From assembly GCF_003946245.1 (NCBI RefSeq), contig NZ_RHNN01000005.1, forward strand, positions 1 through 64,000: a DNA stretch of 64,000 nucleotides, given 5' to 3'. The stretch comes from Levilactobacillus cerevisiae (lineage in GTDB: Bacteria > Bacillota > Bacilli > Lactobacillales > Lactobacillaceae). A program made the position numbers and the translations under genes. Of the stretch, positions 15,233-23,831 are shown one piece after another (positions within the stretch are counted from its first letter, which is position 1; each line of letters opens with the position of its first letter). A model generated the notes under the pieces. That model did no database searches. It was not told the origin of the DNA and worked only from the letters and a program-made list of their open reading frames with translations.

Positions 15233-16420
15233 ATGAACAAGTATCGTTGGCAGGCCATTGTGTTTGTCCTAGTCGCATTTATGTTGGGGTGTAACGAGTT
15301 TATCGTGGTCGGGGTGCTCTCCGACATCGCCAAGGAATATCAAGTTTCGGTGGCAACGGTGGGCTACTTAGTCACCATCTTTGCCACGGTTTACGCGGTG
15401 AGCACGCCCTTCATCACGATTTTGACGAACCGGTTTAGCCGGTACAAAACGCTGATGACATTAATGGTCATCTTTTTAATCGGAAATACGTTAAGCGGGT
15501 TAGCCATGAACTATCCCGTGCTCCTATTGTCCCGGGTGGTCACCGCGATGGTTGCCGGGGCTATTATCTCGTTGATCATGACGTTTGCCAGTGCCATTGC
15601 TCCGCGCGAAAAGCGGGCTAGCCTGGTCTCGTGGATCTTCGCTGGTTTCAGTATTGCCTCCGTCTTCGGGGTGCCGATTGGGACGGCGATTAGCACCAAT
15701 TACAGCTGGCATGACGCCTTCTACCTGATCACCGTCATCAGTGCCATCACCTGTGTGCTGCTGGGCTGGCTGTTACCGCGCCAGGTTGAACAGGTCCAGG
15801 GGAGTATCAAAAATCAGCTGGTCTTACTGAAGGACCGCCGGATTTACGTCGGCATCGCGCTGGTGCTCTTTACGGCCGCGACCATGTATGCTTACTACAC
15901 CTACATTCGGCCGCTGTTGACCACCGCACTAGGCTTTAGCACCACCAGCCTCAACTGGTTGCTGTTCCTGATCGGGATTATGAGCATTCTCAGTAACCGG
16001 TTCTCGGGGATGCTGGCCGAACGCAACGGGCTGCGCATCATGCCGCGCTTTTACGTCGCCGATGTGATTTTACTGGCGCTCTTGCCGTTTGGTTTGAATA
16101 ACAAGATTGTCGGCTTGGCCTTTCTCCTAGTCTTGAGCCTGATTGTTACCATTTTAAATTCACCCATTCAAATTCACTTCTTAAATATTGCGGAACAGGA
16201 TTATCCCCAATCAGCGGTGTTGGCTTCGTCCCTGAATTCCATCTTCTTTAACTTTGGCATTTCACTGGGGTCCGCCACCGCGTCCGGCATGCTCGGGTCG
16301 GTCGGTTTGACCCACATCAGCTGGGGCGCCGCAGTCTACGCTGCCATTTCGTTGGTGCTGGCCGTAATCCTGAATGCGGTCATCAAGCACCACGGCGAAA
16401 CCAAGTTTGAGACGGAATAG
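15233..16420 (+). CDS. MFS transporter, DHA1 family (copy 2)
   Basis: Paralogue of the preceding transporter (395 residues, colinear, no gaps obvious): MLGCNEFIVVGVLSDIA, LTNRFSRYKTLMTL, FSIASVFGVPIGTAIST, YAYYTYIRPLLTTALGFSTT. Start ATG 15233 with CAGAGGAA upstream. The two copies have diverged in many silent and some coding positions, so the duplication is not recent. Both carry promoter-like motifs, so expression may be separate. Efflux of a small metabolite is likely, but the substrate is unknown. Confidence 0.85.
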   Translation: MNKYRWQAIVFVLVAFMLGCNEFIVVGVLSDIAKEYQVSVATVGYLVTIFATVYAVSTPFITILTNRFSRYKTLMTLMVIFLIGNTLSGLAMNYPVLLLSRVVTAMVAGAIISLIMTFASAIAPREKRASLVSWIFAGFSIASVFGVPIGTAISTNYSWHDAFYLITVISAITCVLLGWLLPRQVEQVQGSIKNQLVLLKDRRIYVGIALVLFTAATMYAYYTYIRPLLTTALGFSTTSLNWLLFLIGIMSILSNRFSGMLAERNGLRIMPRFYVADVILLALLPFGLNNKIVGLAFLLVLSLIVTILNSPIQIHFLNIAEQDYPQSAVLASSLNSIFFNFGISLGSATASGMLGSVGLTHISWGAAVYAAISLVLAVILNAVIKHHGETKFETE

Positions 16421-16653
16421 TTCACATTAGGTTGGCTTTGGCGTAGGCTGAATGTATTGTTTACGCTCGGCGCGGTGGTTGTCCGTTGTTGGAAGAAACA
16501 CGAATTAGTAGCGACAGCAATCGGTTGAAGAGGCTATCTAATAGGTAGTTAACTAGCGCGAGTTGAAAGAAATCGCTAAGTGTCAAACGGGAGAGTACCC
16601 AACAGTGAGGCTCCCACGCAGATAGACTTAGTGCGCCCGTGTCAGTGACCAGA

Positions 16654-16819
16654 GGCGAGTCAAGGTGCCCAGCTGTGTCGATGGCATTAGCCGAGTGATT
16701 TTCTCGGCTTAGGCCATGGGTCGACCTTTGAGACTGGTGATTTTCCAGGCTTAAAGTCGAGGTGGAAGCCCGGTCCGCAGGCTGGAACCGACCCCACAGC
16801 AGGGAACCTTGAACGCGCC
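16654..16819 (+). repeat. Three-hairpin repeat, copy 1 (class B)
   Basis: Outer stem: GGCGAGTCAAGGTGCCCAGC and following TGTG (16654-16678) pairs with CACAGCAGGGAACCTTGAAC plus GCGCC (16795-16819). Inside are three hairpins: H1 16681-16717 (ATGGCATTAGCCGAG / CTCGGCTTAGGCCAT), H2 16723-16758 (GACCTTTGAGACTGG / CCAGGCTTAAAGTC), H3 16761-16789 (GGTGGAAGCC / GGCTGGAACC, imperfect). It lies in the 460-bp gap between the MFS pair and the aldo/keto reductase. No protein-coding frame is convincing there, and nothing else is recognised in 16421-16653. Confidence 0.75.
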
Positions 16820-16880
16820 GCCGGGAACGAACTTTCCGCACGTAACCGCACTGAACAAAAAATAATTTGGAGGCTTTCTG

Positions 16881-17723
16881 ATGACAAATGTACCTGCACT
16901 CACGTTAAACGATGGCAACCAGATGCCCGCCATTGGCCTGGGCACCTTTCAGATTCGTGGTGGCCAAGGCGTTAATCAAATTTTGACCGCCATCAAGGAC
17001 GGCTACCGCAGTTTGGATACCGCCACCAACTATGACAATGAAGGAGCCGTTGGTGAAGCCATTCGGCGTTCGGGCTTGCCCCGGTCTGCTTTCTTCGTGA
17101 GCTCCAAGCTCCCTGGCAAGTATCACCAGTACGCCGACGCCACGATGGCGATTCAGGAATCCTTGTATCGCATGGGGCTCGACTATTTCGATTTATTCTT
17201 GATTCACTGGCCGTTGCCCAAACGCGACCACTACGTCGAGGCGTGGCAGGCAATGATTGATGCCCAGGCCCGCGGCTTGATTCGTTCCATTGGGGTATCC
17301 AACTTTGAGCCGGAGCATCTCGATCGACTCATCACCGAGACCGGCGTGACGCCCGCCGTCAACCAGTTGGAGATCCACCCGTACTGGGTTCAGGAACGGA
17401 TGCTCGCCGCTGACCAGCAACGCGGCATCGTCACCGAAGCCTGGAGTCCACTGGGCCGTGGCAGCGCCGCCTTACAGGAACCGCTGATTCAAAAGTTGGC
17501 GCAGAAGTACGACAAAAACGTGGGCCAAATCATTCTCCGCTGGCACGTCCAACGGGGAATCGTGCCCATTCCGAAGGCACGAAACCTCAACCATCAACGC
17601 GCCAACTTAGACATTTTTGATTTCAACCTGACACCGGATGAGATTCAGGCCATCAACGGTCTGAGCAAGCCGGATGGTCGGCTGGAAAATCAAGATCCCA
17701 ACGAATACGAAGAATTCGACTAA
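16881..17723 (+). CDS. Aldo/keto reductase
   Basis: NADPH-dependent (beta/alpha)8 oxidoreductase, 280 residues. Seen: LNDGNQMPAIGLGTFQIRGG, the catalytic Asp and Tyr in YRSLDTATNYDNEGAVGEAI, the Lys in FVSSKLPG and His in LFLIHWPLP; GLIRSIGVSNF and VPIPKARNLNHQRANLDIFD complete the family pattern. ATG 16881 has TTGGAGG upstream. Similar lactobacillus enzymes reduce aldehydes, methylglyoxal or 2,5-diketo-D-gluconate; the actual substrate is unknown. Monocistronic between the repeat and a terminator. Confidence 0.9.
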   Translation: MTNVPALTLNDGNQMPAIGLGTFQIRGGQGVNQILTAIKDGYRSLDTATNYDNEGAVGEAIRRSGLPRSAFFVSSKLPGKYHQYADATMAIQESLYRMGLDYFDLFLIHWPLPKRDHYVEAWQAMIDAQARGLIRSIGVSNFEPEHLDRLITETGVTPAVNQLEIHPYWVQERMLAADQQRGIVTEAWSPLGRGSAALQEPLIQKLAQKYDKNVGQIILRWHVQRGIVPIPKARNLNHQRANLDIFDFNLTPDEIQAINGLSKPDGRLENQDPNEYEEFD

Positions 17724-17754
17724 GTGACTTAGCCGTTGACTAACTGAAAACCTG

Positions 17755-17786
17755 GAACGCGTAATCATTGTGGTTACGCGTTTTTT
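17755..17786 (+). terminator. Rho-independent terminator of the aldo/keto reductase
   Basis: AACGCGTAATCA pairs with TGGTTACGCGTT around a short loop, followed by a T-run (TTTTTT). Fits the 3' end of the reductase gene 32 bp upstream. Confidence 0.85.
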
Positions 17787-17852
17787 GTCGGCCAAATTGC
17801 GTGGTACCAGTCGTAGTGAGTACTGGCGAGTACCGTTCGTCAATGAAACCCC

Positions 17853-17908
17853 AATTTCAAATGCCCGTTGTGGTGGCCGGTCTGGTTAACCGGCGCATTT
17901 GAATTTTT
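17853..17908 (+). terminator. Second terminator-like hairpin before the LPQTG gene
   Basis: AATTTCAAATGCCCG pairs with CGGCGCATTTGAATT, with an inner CCGG/CCGG stem, and six T follow. It is separate from the terminator 70 bp upstream. It may be a backup terminator or an attenuator ahead of the wall-anchored protein gene; a TATAGT at 17937-17942 could be the -10 of that gene's promoter. Confidence 0.6.
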
Positions 17909-18010
17909 TCCTTAACCCCTGCGTCAATCGCGGACCTATAGTGAAGGCGAGATGTGAAATAGTCCGAAATAAATGATGCGTGTGACGGCGGACGGATTGG
18001 AGGAATAAGC

Positions 18011-19768
18011 ATGCGCAGAAAGATTTTACGAGTTATTGGTGGCTTGCTGTTTGCCGTGACCGTCTTGCTTGCCGGGGGACTAGCCTTTGGCGGGGTCACG
18101 GCCCACGCGATGGCCATCACCACGGCCGGACTTAATGGCAGTGATGCAACGATTACCGATACGAATGGCAAACCAATTGAAAATGGATCCAGCCTGGATA
18201 AATGGACGCACTATTCCGTTGAGTACAAGTGGTCGATCCGGGACGGCGTACCCATTGCAGCCGGCGATACCGCGACGGTAGAATTACCAAATGGGTCGAC
18301 TGCCGCACAGGATACCACGGTCGCCTTACTCGATGATGCTGGCCACGAGGTGGGGACGTTTACCATCAAGGCTGGCGAGACGACGGGGACGATTACCTTT
18401 AACGATTCCTTAGCCGGCGTCGGCACCAACCGCAGCGGCACCCTCCAGTTCTTTGTGAAGGGGACCTCGAATAACAATAATTCCGACTTTGATTGGGGTC
18501 TGAACAAGATCGGCTGGGTCGCTGAAAAAGACGAGAACGGCGTCCCAACAAAATTAACCTGGAACATTGCGTTTAACCCTAGTGGTAGCAACGTGGGTGA
18601 CACGGTCGTTACCGATACCTTGGGGCCGCACCAAACCTACATTCCAGGCTCCGTTTACGCGGAAACCGGGGTGTACCAGACCAAGGCCACGTTCGTTGCC
18701 AACGGGACGATTACGCCGGAAGTCAGCCAAGATGGCAACCAGATGATCTTTTCCTTTAGCAACGTGACGACCGCAGTCAACTTGACCTATCAGACCAAGC
18801 CGACCGAGCTCGACAATAGTGGCTCGTGGAAGAACCAAGCGACCTGGGACGGCAAAACGGTCGGCTCACAAATTGCCTGGGGCGGTAATGGTAGTGGCTC
18901 CGGGAATGGTGCTGAAGACAAGGAAAATGGCGACGTTATTTTAGAGAAGCGGGCGCAGAAGACTGGTGAGGCCTTGGGCGGTGCCGTTTACCGGCTACAG
19001 AAGACCGATGGTACCGTGATTGCCAACGAGCTGGTCACCAACGACGACGGTCAACTCACGTACCGGGATTTGGTACCGGGCGATTACGAATTCGTTGAAG
19101 TCATTCCACCCGCAGGTTTTGCCTTAAATGACACGCCGATTCCCTTTACGATTACAGCGAATCAAACGGCGCCCGTTCAAGTTTCAGCTGAGGATGAACG
19201 GGAAAACAGTGGCGGTACCGGCGTGCCCGGCGGCGAGAACCCTGGTGGCGGTGACGGTGGTGGCACCCCAATCAATCCGGGAATACCCGGTGGTGGCGAC
19301 AATGGTGGTACTATCACGCCGCCAACGACACCAACCACGCCGACGGATCCGATTAAGCCAACCGAACCAACGAGTCCGCAAAAGCCAACTGAACCGACGA
19401 AACCCGTGAAGCCGACAACACCAGTGAAGCCCGTTAAGCCAGTCAAGCCAGTGAAACCCGTTAAGCCAACGAAACCCGAAGCCACGGTTCCCGCGACCCA
19501 GCAGCCAGGAAGTTCGGTTGCTGGTCAGCAGACCGTGACGGGTGGTAGCGGTGCAAATGGCAGTGTCGCTGGGCAATCGCCAGCTGTTGGCCAGCAGGGG
19601 ACCAGTGGTAGCCATCACGGCACACCAGCTGCGGCAAGTGGTAGTCAGTACAACGGCCACACGTTACCGCAAACCGGTGAACGTTCAAATACGTTCGGCG
19701 TTTGGCTGGGGCTGTTCCTGTTGCTAGTTAGTGGTTTAGGCATTTACGACCGTCAGCGGCAACATTGA
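18011..19768 (+). CDS. LPXTG-anchored surface protein with adhesin-like and SpaA/Cna-B domains
   Basis: 585-residue secreted, sortase-anchored protein. Signal peptide 1-34 (ending AHAMA). Residues about 35-300 contain a collagen-adhesin-like fold with VEYKWSIRDGVPIAAGDTAT, GTLQFFVKGTSNNNNS and DTVVTDTLGPHQTYIPGSVY, which are typical of Gram-positive adhesin beta-sandwich domains that form isopeptide bonds. A Cna-B/SpaA domain follows (about 308-395, VILEKRAQKTGEALGGAVYR). A Gly/Pro stretch and a Pro-Thr/Lys wall-spanning repeat (KPVKPVKP) come next, then Ser/Gly-rich spacer, LPQTG at 552-556, a hydrophobic segment and RQRQ. Start ATG 18011 with GGAGGAAT upstream. Likely ligand-binding on host or plant material; ligand unknown. 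Confidence 0.88.
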   Translation: MRRKILRVIGGLLFAVTVLLAGGLAFGGVTAHAMAITTAGLNGSDATITDTNGKPIENGSSLDKWTHYSVEYKWSIRDGVPIAAGDTATVELPNGSTAAQDTTVALLDDAGHEVGTFTIKAGETTGTITFNDSLAGVGTNRSGTLQFFVKGTSNNNNSDFDWGLNKIGWVAEKDENGVPTKLTWNIAFNPSGSNVGDTVVTDTLGPHQTYIPGSVYAETGVYQTKATFVANGTITPEVSQDGNQMIFSFSNVTTAVNLTYQTKPTELDNSGSWKNQATWDGKTVGSQIAWGGNGSGSGNGAEDKENGDVILEKRAQKTGEALGGAVYRLQKTDGTVIANELVTNDDGQLTYRDLVPGDYEFVEVIPPAGFALNDTPIPFTITANQTAPVQVSAEDERENSGGTGVPGGENPGGGDGGGTPINPGIPGGGDNGGTITPPTTPTTPTDPIKPTEPTSPQKPTEPTKPVKPTTPVKPVKPVKPVKPVKPTKPEATVPATQQPGSSVAGQQTVTGGSGANGSVAGQSPAVGQQGTSGSHHGTPAAASGSQYNGHTLPQTGERSNTFGVWLGLFLLLVSGLGIYDRQRQH

Positions 19769-19788
19769 AATTTAACTGCAAGTGACTG

Positions 19789-19833
19789 AAGAAGACGTTC
19801 ACTGAAAATGCGTCAGGGAACGTCTTCTTGTTA
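19789..19833 (+). terminator. Terminator after the LPQTG gene
   Basis: AAGAAGACGTTC (19789-19800) pairs with GAACGTCTTCTT (19818-19829), then TGTTATT. A strong stem with a weak U-tract, 20 bp after the stop codon. Confidence 0.7.
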
Positions 19834-20063
19834 TTGGTCATTCGGTTATGGGATTAGCTGTTTTAGGCAGAAACTGATTGGATGTAGTTGGACTTTCGGT
19901 AGTACACAACTGGATTAGACTCTGTCTGACGTAATCAATGGGTATTTGCACTCGTAATTTAGGCGGACGGACAAGTTACGCCGGGGGATGGCAGAAGACG
20001 CTGGCGGGTACTTTTTGGGGGATTAAGAGGCATTGGAATTTGTACGGGAACAGTCGGAAAACG
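19834..20063. other. Intergenic stretch, nothing recognised
   Basis: Between two terminators of convergent genes. No credible coding frame, RNA or repeat was seen. Confidence 0.5.
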
Positions 20064-20113
20064 ACTAGAGGCCTCACGCACTATCTTTTACGATAATGGG
20101 TGAGGCCTCTAGT
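20064..20113 (-). terminator. Terminator of the DUF4811-MFS operon
   Basis: ACTAGAGGCCTCAC pairs with GTGAGGCCTCTAGT, a perfect 14-bp stem around about 22 bases. It lies just beyond the stop of the minus-strand DUF4811 gene and is followed by few U, so it may act in both directions. Confidence 0.65.
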
Positions 20114-20131
20114 TAGTTATCAAAGGATTTG

Positions 20132-20881
20132 CTATTTGACGGGTTGCGCCTTCGCTTGTTTGAGCAGGGAGGCCAAGACGGTCGCCGTTTGCTGTTGCGC
20201 CTGTTGTTGGGCCGCACGTTCGGCCTTGGTTTGGACCGCCATGAGTTGGGTCGTCGTCAACGTTGGTTGGGCCTGTTTCGCAGCGAGGACCGCTGCCGTG
20301 ACTGCCTTGGTTGTCGTCTTTTTAGCCGCTGCCTCCTTGCTAGCAACGGCCTTGGCTAACCATTTGGCCTGGCGGGTACTCAACGTCGACCAGGAAGTGG
20401 GCAGGGTGAACGTATTCTGCCGGCGAACCAGGTTGTGGTGTTGGCCAGTCCAGGAGAAGAGCCAGCGCCAGGCGTCATTGTTGTAAGTCCAACGCGTGGT
20501 GGCCGTGGTCAGTTTCGCCTGGCGCACAGCCTGGTAGCGTACCCGGTTACGCAATTTTACACTCGCAGCCGTGTGCCGTTGGGCCGTTTGACCAGCCAGT
20601 TGGTACACGTAAACGCGTTCCTTATTGGCTTGGCGAATGGGCTGGTAAACCAGCAGATTGACCTTATTGCTGGGAGAGATGGATGCAATCTTTACGGTCG
20701 TGGTCGTCGTGACCTGGTGCATTCCCCAGTGCCAATTATCGTTGCCAATCATCAGCGTGGCCATCGCGACCAGCAGGAGCAGGCCCAGACCGCCACCGAT
20801 GAACCGTTGCCGCTTGGTTGGCAACAGAAGGAAGCCCACGATGAACAGGACGATTCCCAGGAGTAAACAGATCAAAATCAT
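20132..20881 (-). CDS. DUF4811 domain membrane protein
   Basis: 249-residue protein with two N-terminal TM helices (about 1-22 and 28-46), then an extracytoplasmic Thr/Lys-rich domain with KIASISPSNKVNLLVYQP and ASVKLRNRVRYQAVR, and a C-terminal Ala/Gln/Lys-rich coiled-coil-like tail (ASKEAAAKKTTTKAV...). This matches the DUF4811 family of lactobacilli, known mainly from its location beside multidrug MFS pumps. The start overlaps the end of the upstream MFS gene by 4 bp (ATGA), so they are co-translated. Function unknown; an accessory subunit of the pump is a reasonable guess. Confidence 0.82.
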   Translation of the reverse strand: MILICLLLGIVLFIVGFLLLPTKRQRFIGGGLGLLLLVAMATLMIGNDNWHWGMHQVTTTTTVKIASISPSNKVNLLVYQPIRQANKERVYVYQLAGQTAQRHTAASVKLRNRVRYQAVRQAKLTTATTRWTYNNDAWRWLFSWTGQHHNLVRRQNTFTLPTSWSTLSTRQAKWLAKAVASKEAAAKKTTTKAVTAAVLAAKQAQPTLTTTQLMAVQTKAERAAQQQAQQQTATVLASLLKQAKAQPVK

Positions 20882-22332
20882 GCGGCCACCTCCTGTTCTT
20901 GATCTTGAGCCTGGCGTTTAACGAAGCAAGCAAAGATGAAGTCGATGATCCCAAATGCTGTCGCAACTAGGAAGGCGGCGTGAAATCCGGTCATCGCCGC
21001 GTTATAACTCTGGTTTTGGTAGGCCAGTGGCGCCTGACTTAACAGCGCGTGGGCCGGGGCATTTTGCGTGGTGACGTTAGCGAGGACGCTACCCAGAATG
21101 GCGGTCCCCATCGAGGTCATGACTTGTCGCATGGTACTGTTGACGGCGGTACCGTGGCTCAACTGGAGGCCTTTCAAATCAATCGAGCTGGCGGCGGTCA
21201 GCGGCATGGTGACGATGGCGACCCCGGTCATCAGGATCGTGTACTCACAGATGATGTAGCTGTAAGGCGTGGCCCGCGTCAACAGGGCAAATGGCAGGGT
21301 GCCGAGCGTCAACAAGAACGTGCCAACCAGCGCCAGTCGCCGACCACCCATTTGATCGTACAGATGGCCGCTGATCAGGCTGACCAGACCGTAAACCAAT
21401 GCGCCAGGCAGAATCATCAGTCCGGAATGGAAGGGTGTGAGGCCGCGGACTTGTTGGAGATACATGGGCAGGACCACTTGAATCCCAATCATGGCGGTGT
21501 TAGAGAGCGCCGTGATGAAGGAAGCCACGGTGAATGACGGGATCTTGAGCAGACGGACGTTTAAAAATGGGTTCGCTTGGGGCCACTCGTGGCGGGCGAA
21601 GAGGCCAATGAAAACCAGACCGACGATGATCCCACCAATGACGGTTGGGGCGCCCCAGCCATTTTCACCGACCTCGGAGAAGCCGTACAGCAGGCTCCCA
21701 AAGCCGATGGTGGATAGGAAAATCGCCACCAGGTCGATCGGTGATTTTTTCACGGGAATGACGGGTCGGACGAAGAACAGCGTGAGGAGCAAGACCAGAA
21801 TAACCGGCGGAATCATGATGCCGAAGAGATCACGCCAGGTCGCGTTATCCAAAATCCAGCCAGATACGGTCGGCCCTAAGGCTGGTGCTAGGCCAATCAC
21901 GATGCCGCCCAGGCCCAGCATTGACCCCCGCTTATCCACGGGAAAGGTGACCAGTAGGACGGTTTGAATCGTTGGGAAGGTAATTCCCACCCCAACGGCC
22001 TGGACCAACCGGCCAATGAAGATCAGGCTGAAACTGGACGCGGTGTAGCTGATAATCAGTCCCACCAGGAAAAAACTTAACGCGGTCAGGTAAATGACGC
22101 GCAAGCTAAAGTTGTTGATCAGCCAGGCGCTGATGGGAATCATAATCCCCATCACCAGGAGAAAGCCGGTCGTCAGCCATTGCACGGTGGCACTAGAAAT
22201 AGCGAAGCGCGTCATTAATGTGGGATAGGCGGTGACCAACATATTCGTGGTCAGTGCGGTACAGAACGTCCCGAACATCAGGGTGACCATCAGCCAGACC
22301 CGATTAAAGGGTTTTCCGTTAGTATCATTCAT
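20878..22332 (-). CDS. DHA2-family multidrug MFS transporter
   Basis: 484-residue, 14-TM drug:H+ antiporter of the EmrB/QacA type. Seen: N-terminal LMFGTFCTALTTNMLVTAYP, WLTTGFLLVMGIMIPISAWL, GRLVQAVGVGITFPTIQTVL and the motif C GGIVIGLAPALGPTVSGWIL. It is divergent from the TetR gene with an operator-like palindrome between them, and upstream of DUF4811 on the same transcript. The TetR neighbour suggests drug- or metabolite-induced expression. Confidence 0.88.
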   Translation of the reverse strand: MNDTNGKPFNRVWLMVTLMFGTFCTALTTNMLVTAYPTLMTRFAISSATVQWLTTGFLLVMGIMIPISAWLINNFSLRVIYLTALSFFLVGLIISYTASSFSLIFIGRLVQAVGVGITFPTIQTVLLVTFPVDKRGSMLGLGGIVIGLAPALGPTVSGWILDNATWRDLFGIMIPPVILVLLLTLFFVRPVIPVKKSPIDLVAIFLSTIGFGSLLYGFSEVGENGWGAPTVIGGIIVGLVFIGLFARHEWPQANPFLNVRLLKIPSFTVASFITALSNTAMIGIQVVLPMYLQQVRGLTPFHSGLMILPGALVYGLVSLISGHLYDQMGGRRLALVGTFLLTLGTLPFALLTRATPYSYIICEYTILMTGVAIVTMPLTAASSIDLKGLQLSHGTAVNSTMRQVMTSMGTAILGSVLANVTTQNAPAHALLSQAPLAYQNQSYNAAMTGFHAAFLVATAFGIIDFIFACFVKRQAQDQEQEVAA

Positions 22333-22407
22333 TTTAACTAGCCTCTTTTGAAATGGAGAAGACGCTTCCCCAAGTTGTTAAGAACATTATAAACTGTTAT
22401 TTGAAAT

Positions 22408-22434
22408 AAATAAACTACTTGAATCAGTTTATTT
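22408..22434. promoter_or_regulatory. Operator-like palindrome between MFS and TetR genes
   Basis: AAATAAACT (22408-22416), nine-base spacer, AGTTTATTT (22426-22434): a perfect 9+9+9 inverted repeat in the divergent promoter region. ATAAACTG/CAGTTTAT repeats also flank it. A TATAAT at 22451-22456 is the probable -10 of the TetR gene. Likely the TetR binding site controlling both directions. Confidence 0.65.
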
Positions 22435-22495
22435 AAAATTCCTTTCAAGGTATAATGATTGAAGGAAACTAGAAGGATGTTAGTGAGGTAACGAT

Positions 22496-23065
22496 ATGGT
22501 AAAACGACGAACATTATCCAGGGAAAAGGTGCTCGATCAGGCCAGCGATATTATCGCGGGGGAGGGCTTGAATCACCTAACTATCAGGGCTTTAGCCAAT
22601 CATCTCGAGGTGCGACCCCAGTCTATTTATAACTATGTAGATAGCTTAAACGACTTGCTCGATCAGGTGGGGACGGAATTTGTTAAGGAAATTGCCGATC
22701 GACTGATGCGGCGGTTGGTGGGGGTAGCTGGCAAGGAAGCCTTAATGCTGTTTGCTCAGGAATTCCGGGCGGGATGCCTGCAGCAGCGGCATTTAGCTCC
22801 AATCCTCTTGAACCCCAATGACCTGCAACACTTGACCGCAACCCATCAGGCACTTATTGATTTGTATAAGCAAATGTTCACCAGTCTTCATTTGGACGAG
22901 GCCGGGAACACCGCGTTGGTGGAATCCACGCTGTACCGCTCCGCTTTGTTTGGCTTTATTTTGCAGGAAATCGGGGGCTTTCTTCGGTTGCCAGCACGCA
23001 AGGTGGACGAGCGCTTCGAGCAGACCATGCAGCTCGCCATCGACCAGTTCACTACCATTCAATAG
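22496..23065 (+). CDS. TetR/AcrR-family transcriptional regulator
   Basis: 189 residues. The N-terminal helix-turn-helix domain is clear: SREKVLDQASDIIAGEGLNH then LTIRALANHLEVRPQSIYNY VDS. The C-terminal half resembles the WHG/TetR_C ligand domain (FRAGCLQQRHLAPILLNPND, LYRSALFGFILQEIGGF). Divergent from the DHA2 pump, so it probably represses the pump operon and itself. Start ATG 22496 with GTGAGGTAACG upstream. Confidence 0.88.
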   Translation: MVKRRTLSREKVLDQASDIIAGEGLNHLTIRALANHLEVRPQSIYNYVDSLNDLLDQVGTEFVKEIADRLMRRLVGVAGKEALMLFAQEFRAGCLQQRHLAPILLNPNDLQHLTATHQALIDLYKQMFTSLHLDEAGNTALVESTLYRSALFGFILQEIGGFLRLPARKVDERFEQTMQLAIDQFTTIQ

Positions 23066-23090
23066 GCTTTGTGTTTGGTTCTTTGACGGC

Positions 23091-23415
23091 GCCTCCGGGC
23101 TGGTGAAAATGAGGCCGGATCACTGTGGGCGGGCGTCCAGAGCTTAGACGGTCGTGGCATTCGTTCCCGGCGGCGAGTTCAAGGTGCCCTGCTGTGGGGC
23201 CCGGCTCCAGCCTGAGGGGCGGTCTTCCGCCTCGCCTTGAAACCTCGCAAAGTTCGCGAGTTTCCAAGGTCGGCCCATGGCCTAAGCCGAGAAAACCGCT
23301 CAGCTAGTGCCATCGACACAGCTGGGCACCTTGACTCGCCTCTGGTCACTCATATGGACGCACTAAGTTTCAACGGGTGGTAACCGGCGCTGGCTCATTT
23401 TCACCAGCTCTGCGG
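23091..23415 (-). repeat. Compound repeat: class A element carrying a class B element
   Basis: Outer arms are those of class A: GCCTCCGGGCTGGTGAAAAT with GAGGCC (23091-23116) and GGCTCATTTTCACCAGCTCT with GCGGC (23391-23415). The class A sequence runs into its third hairpin (GTCCAGAGC, near 23138) and is then replaced by a complete class B element in reverse orientation at 23172-23340: arms GGCGAGTTCAAGGTGCCC and GGGCACCTTGACTCGCC, inner hairpins around 23201-23230, 23236-23266 and 23273-23313. The first two hairpins of class A are lost. This is what a nested insertion with later loss would leave. Confidence 0.7.
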
Positions 23416-23768
23416 CTGCCATTGTGTTAGCCCGTAGCGGATTGATTGGTAGTTGACGTTGGTTTTCTGACTTTGGCTGGTGTATGTTTGTCCAATTAAG
23501 GTTGTGGTGGCGGCTTTTAGCAACTTTCTGAGTGATTGGATTGGCGTTGATGGTTGGTGCCAGGTTGAAGAGCGGTCTGACTCGCTCCTGGTCACGCACT
23601 CAGGTGGTCTCAATGTCTCCGAGTCCCCAGGGGCAATTTCCAAACGGCAGTCCCACAAAAATTACACAGAATTATCTGAATCAGCGCCGCAGTTTATTCG
23701 TCATTTTATGGCGGCTGTAGGGCTGATTTTTAAATATAGGAGAAATTTAACTTTTTTCAAATTACCCC
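23416..23768. other. Intergenic stretch upstream of the MerR gene
   Basis: No credible gene. A run reading as 60-110 codon frames exists, but none has a ribosome site or family likeness. Nothing else recognised until the MerR promoter at 23769. Confidence 0.5.
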
Positions 23769-23799
23769 TTGCCTTCGAGTGTACTCGAAGGTGTTTACT
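23769..23799 (+). promoter_or_regulatory. MerR-type promoter with operator in the spacer
   Basis: A perfect palindrome CCTTCGAGT-GT-ACTCGAAGG (23772-23791) lies between a -35-like TTGCCT (23769-23774) and a -10-like TTTACT (23794-23799), giving a 19-bp spacer. Overlong 19-20 bp spacers with a dyad inside are characteristic of promoters activated by MerR proteins, so the regulator encoded next very probably controls its own operon. Confidence 0.75.
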
Positions 23800-23831
23800 A
23801 GTCTTGTAAGCAATTGAAGGAGGCGTCAAAC

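Noticed and set aside
16461-16945. Overlapping minus-strand frames of 64-126 codons
   Set aside because: They read across the arms and hairpins of the three-hairpin repeat; frames appear because the element is GC-rich.
19177-19485. 102-codon minus-strand frame rich in Gly/Val/Phe
   Set aside because: Antisense shadow of the KPVKP/Pro-Thr repeats of the LPQTG protein.
23480-23809. 109-codon frame upstream of the MerR gene
   Set aside because: No start signal, and it runs through the MerR promoter; composition looks non-coding.
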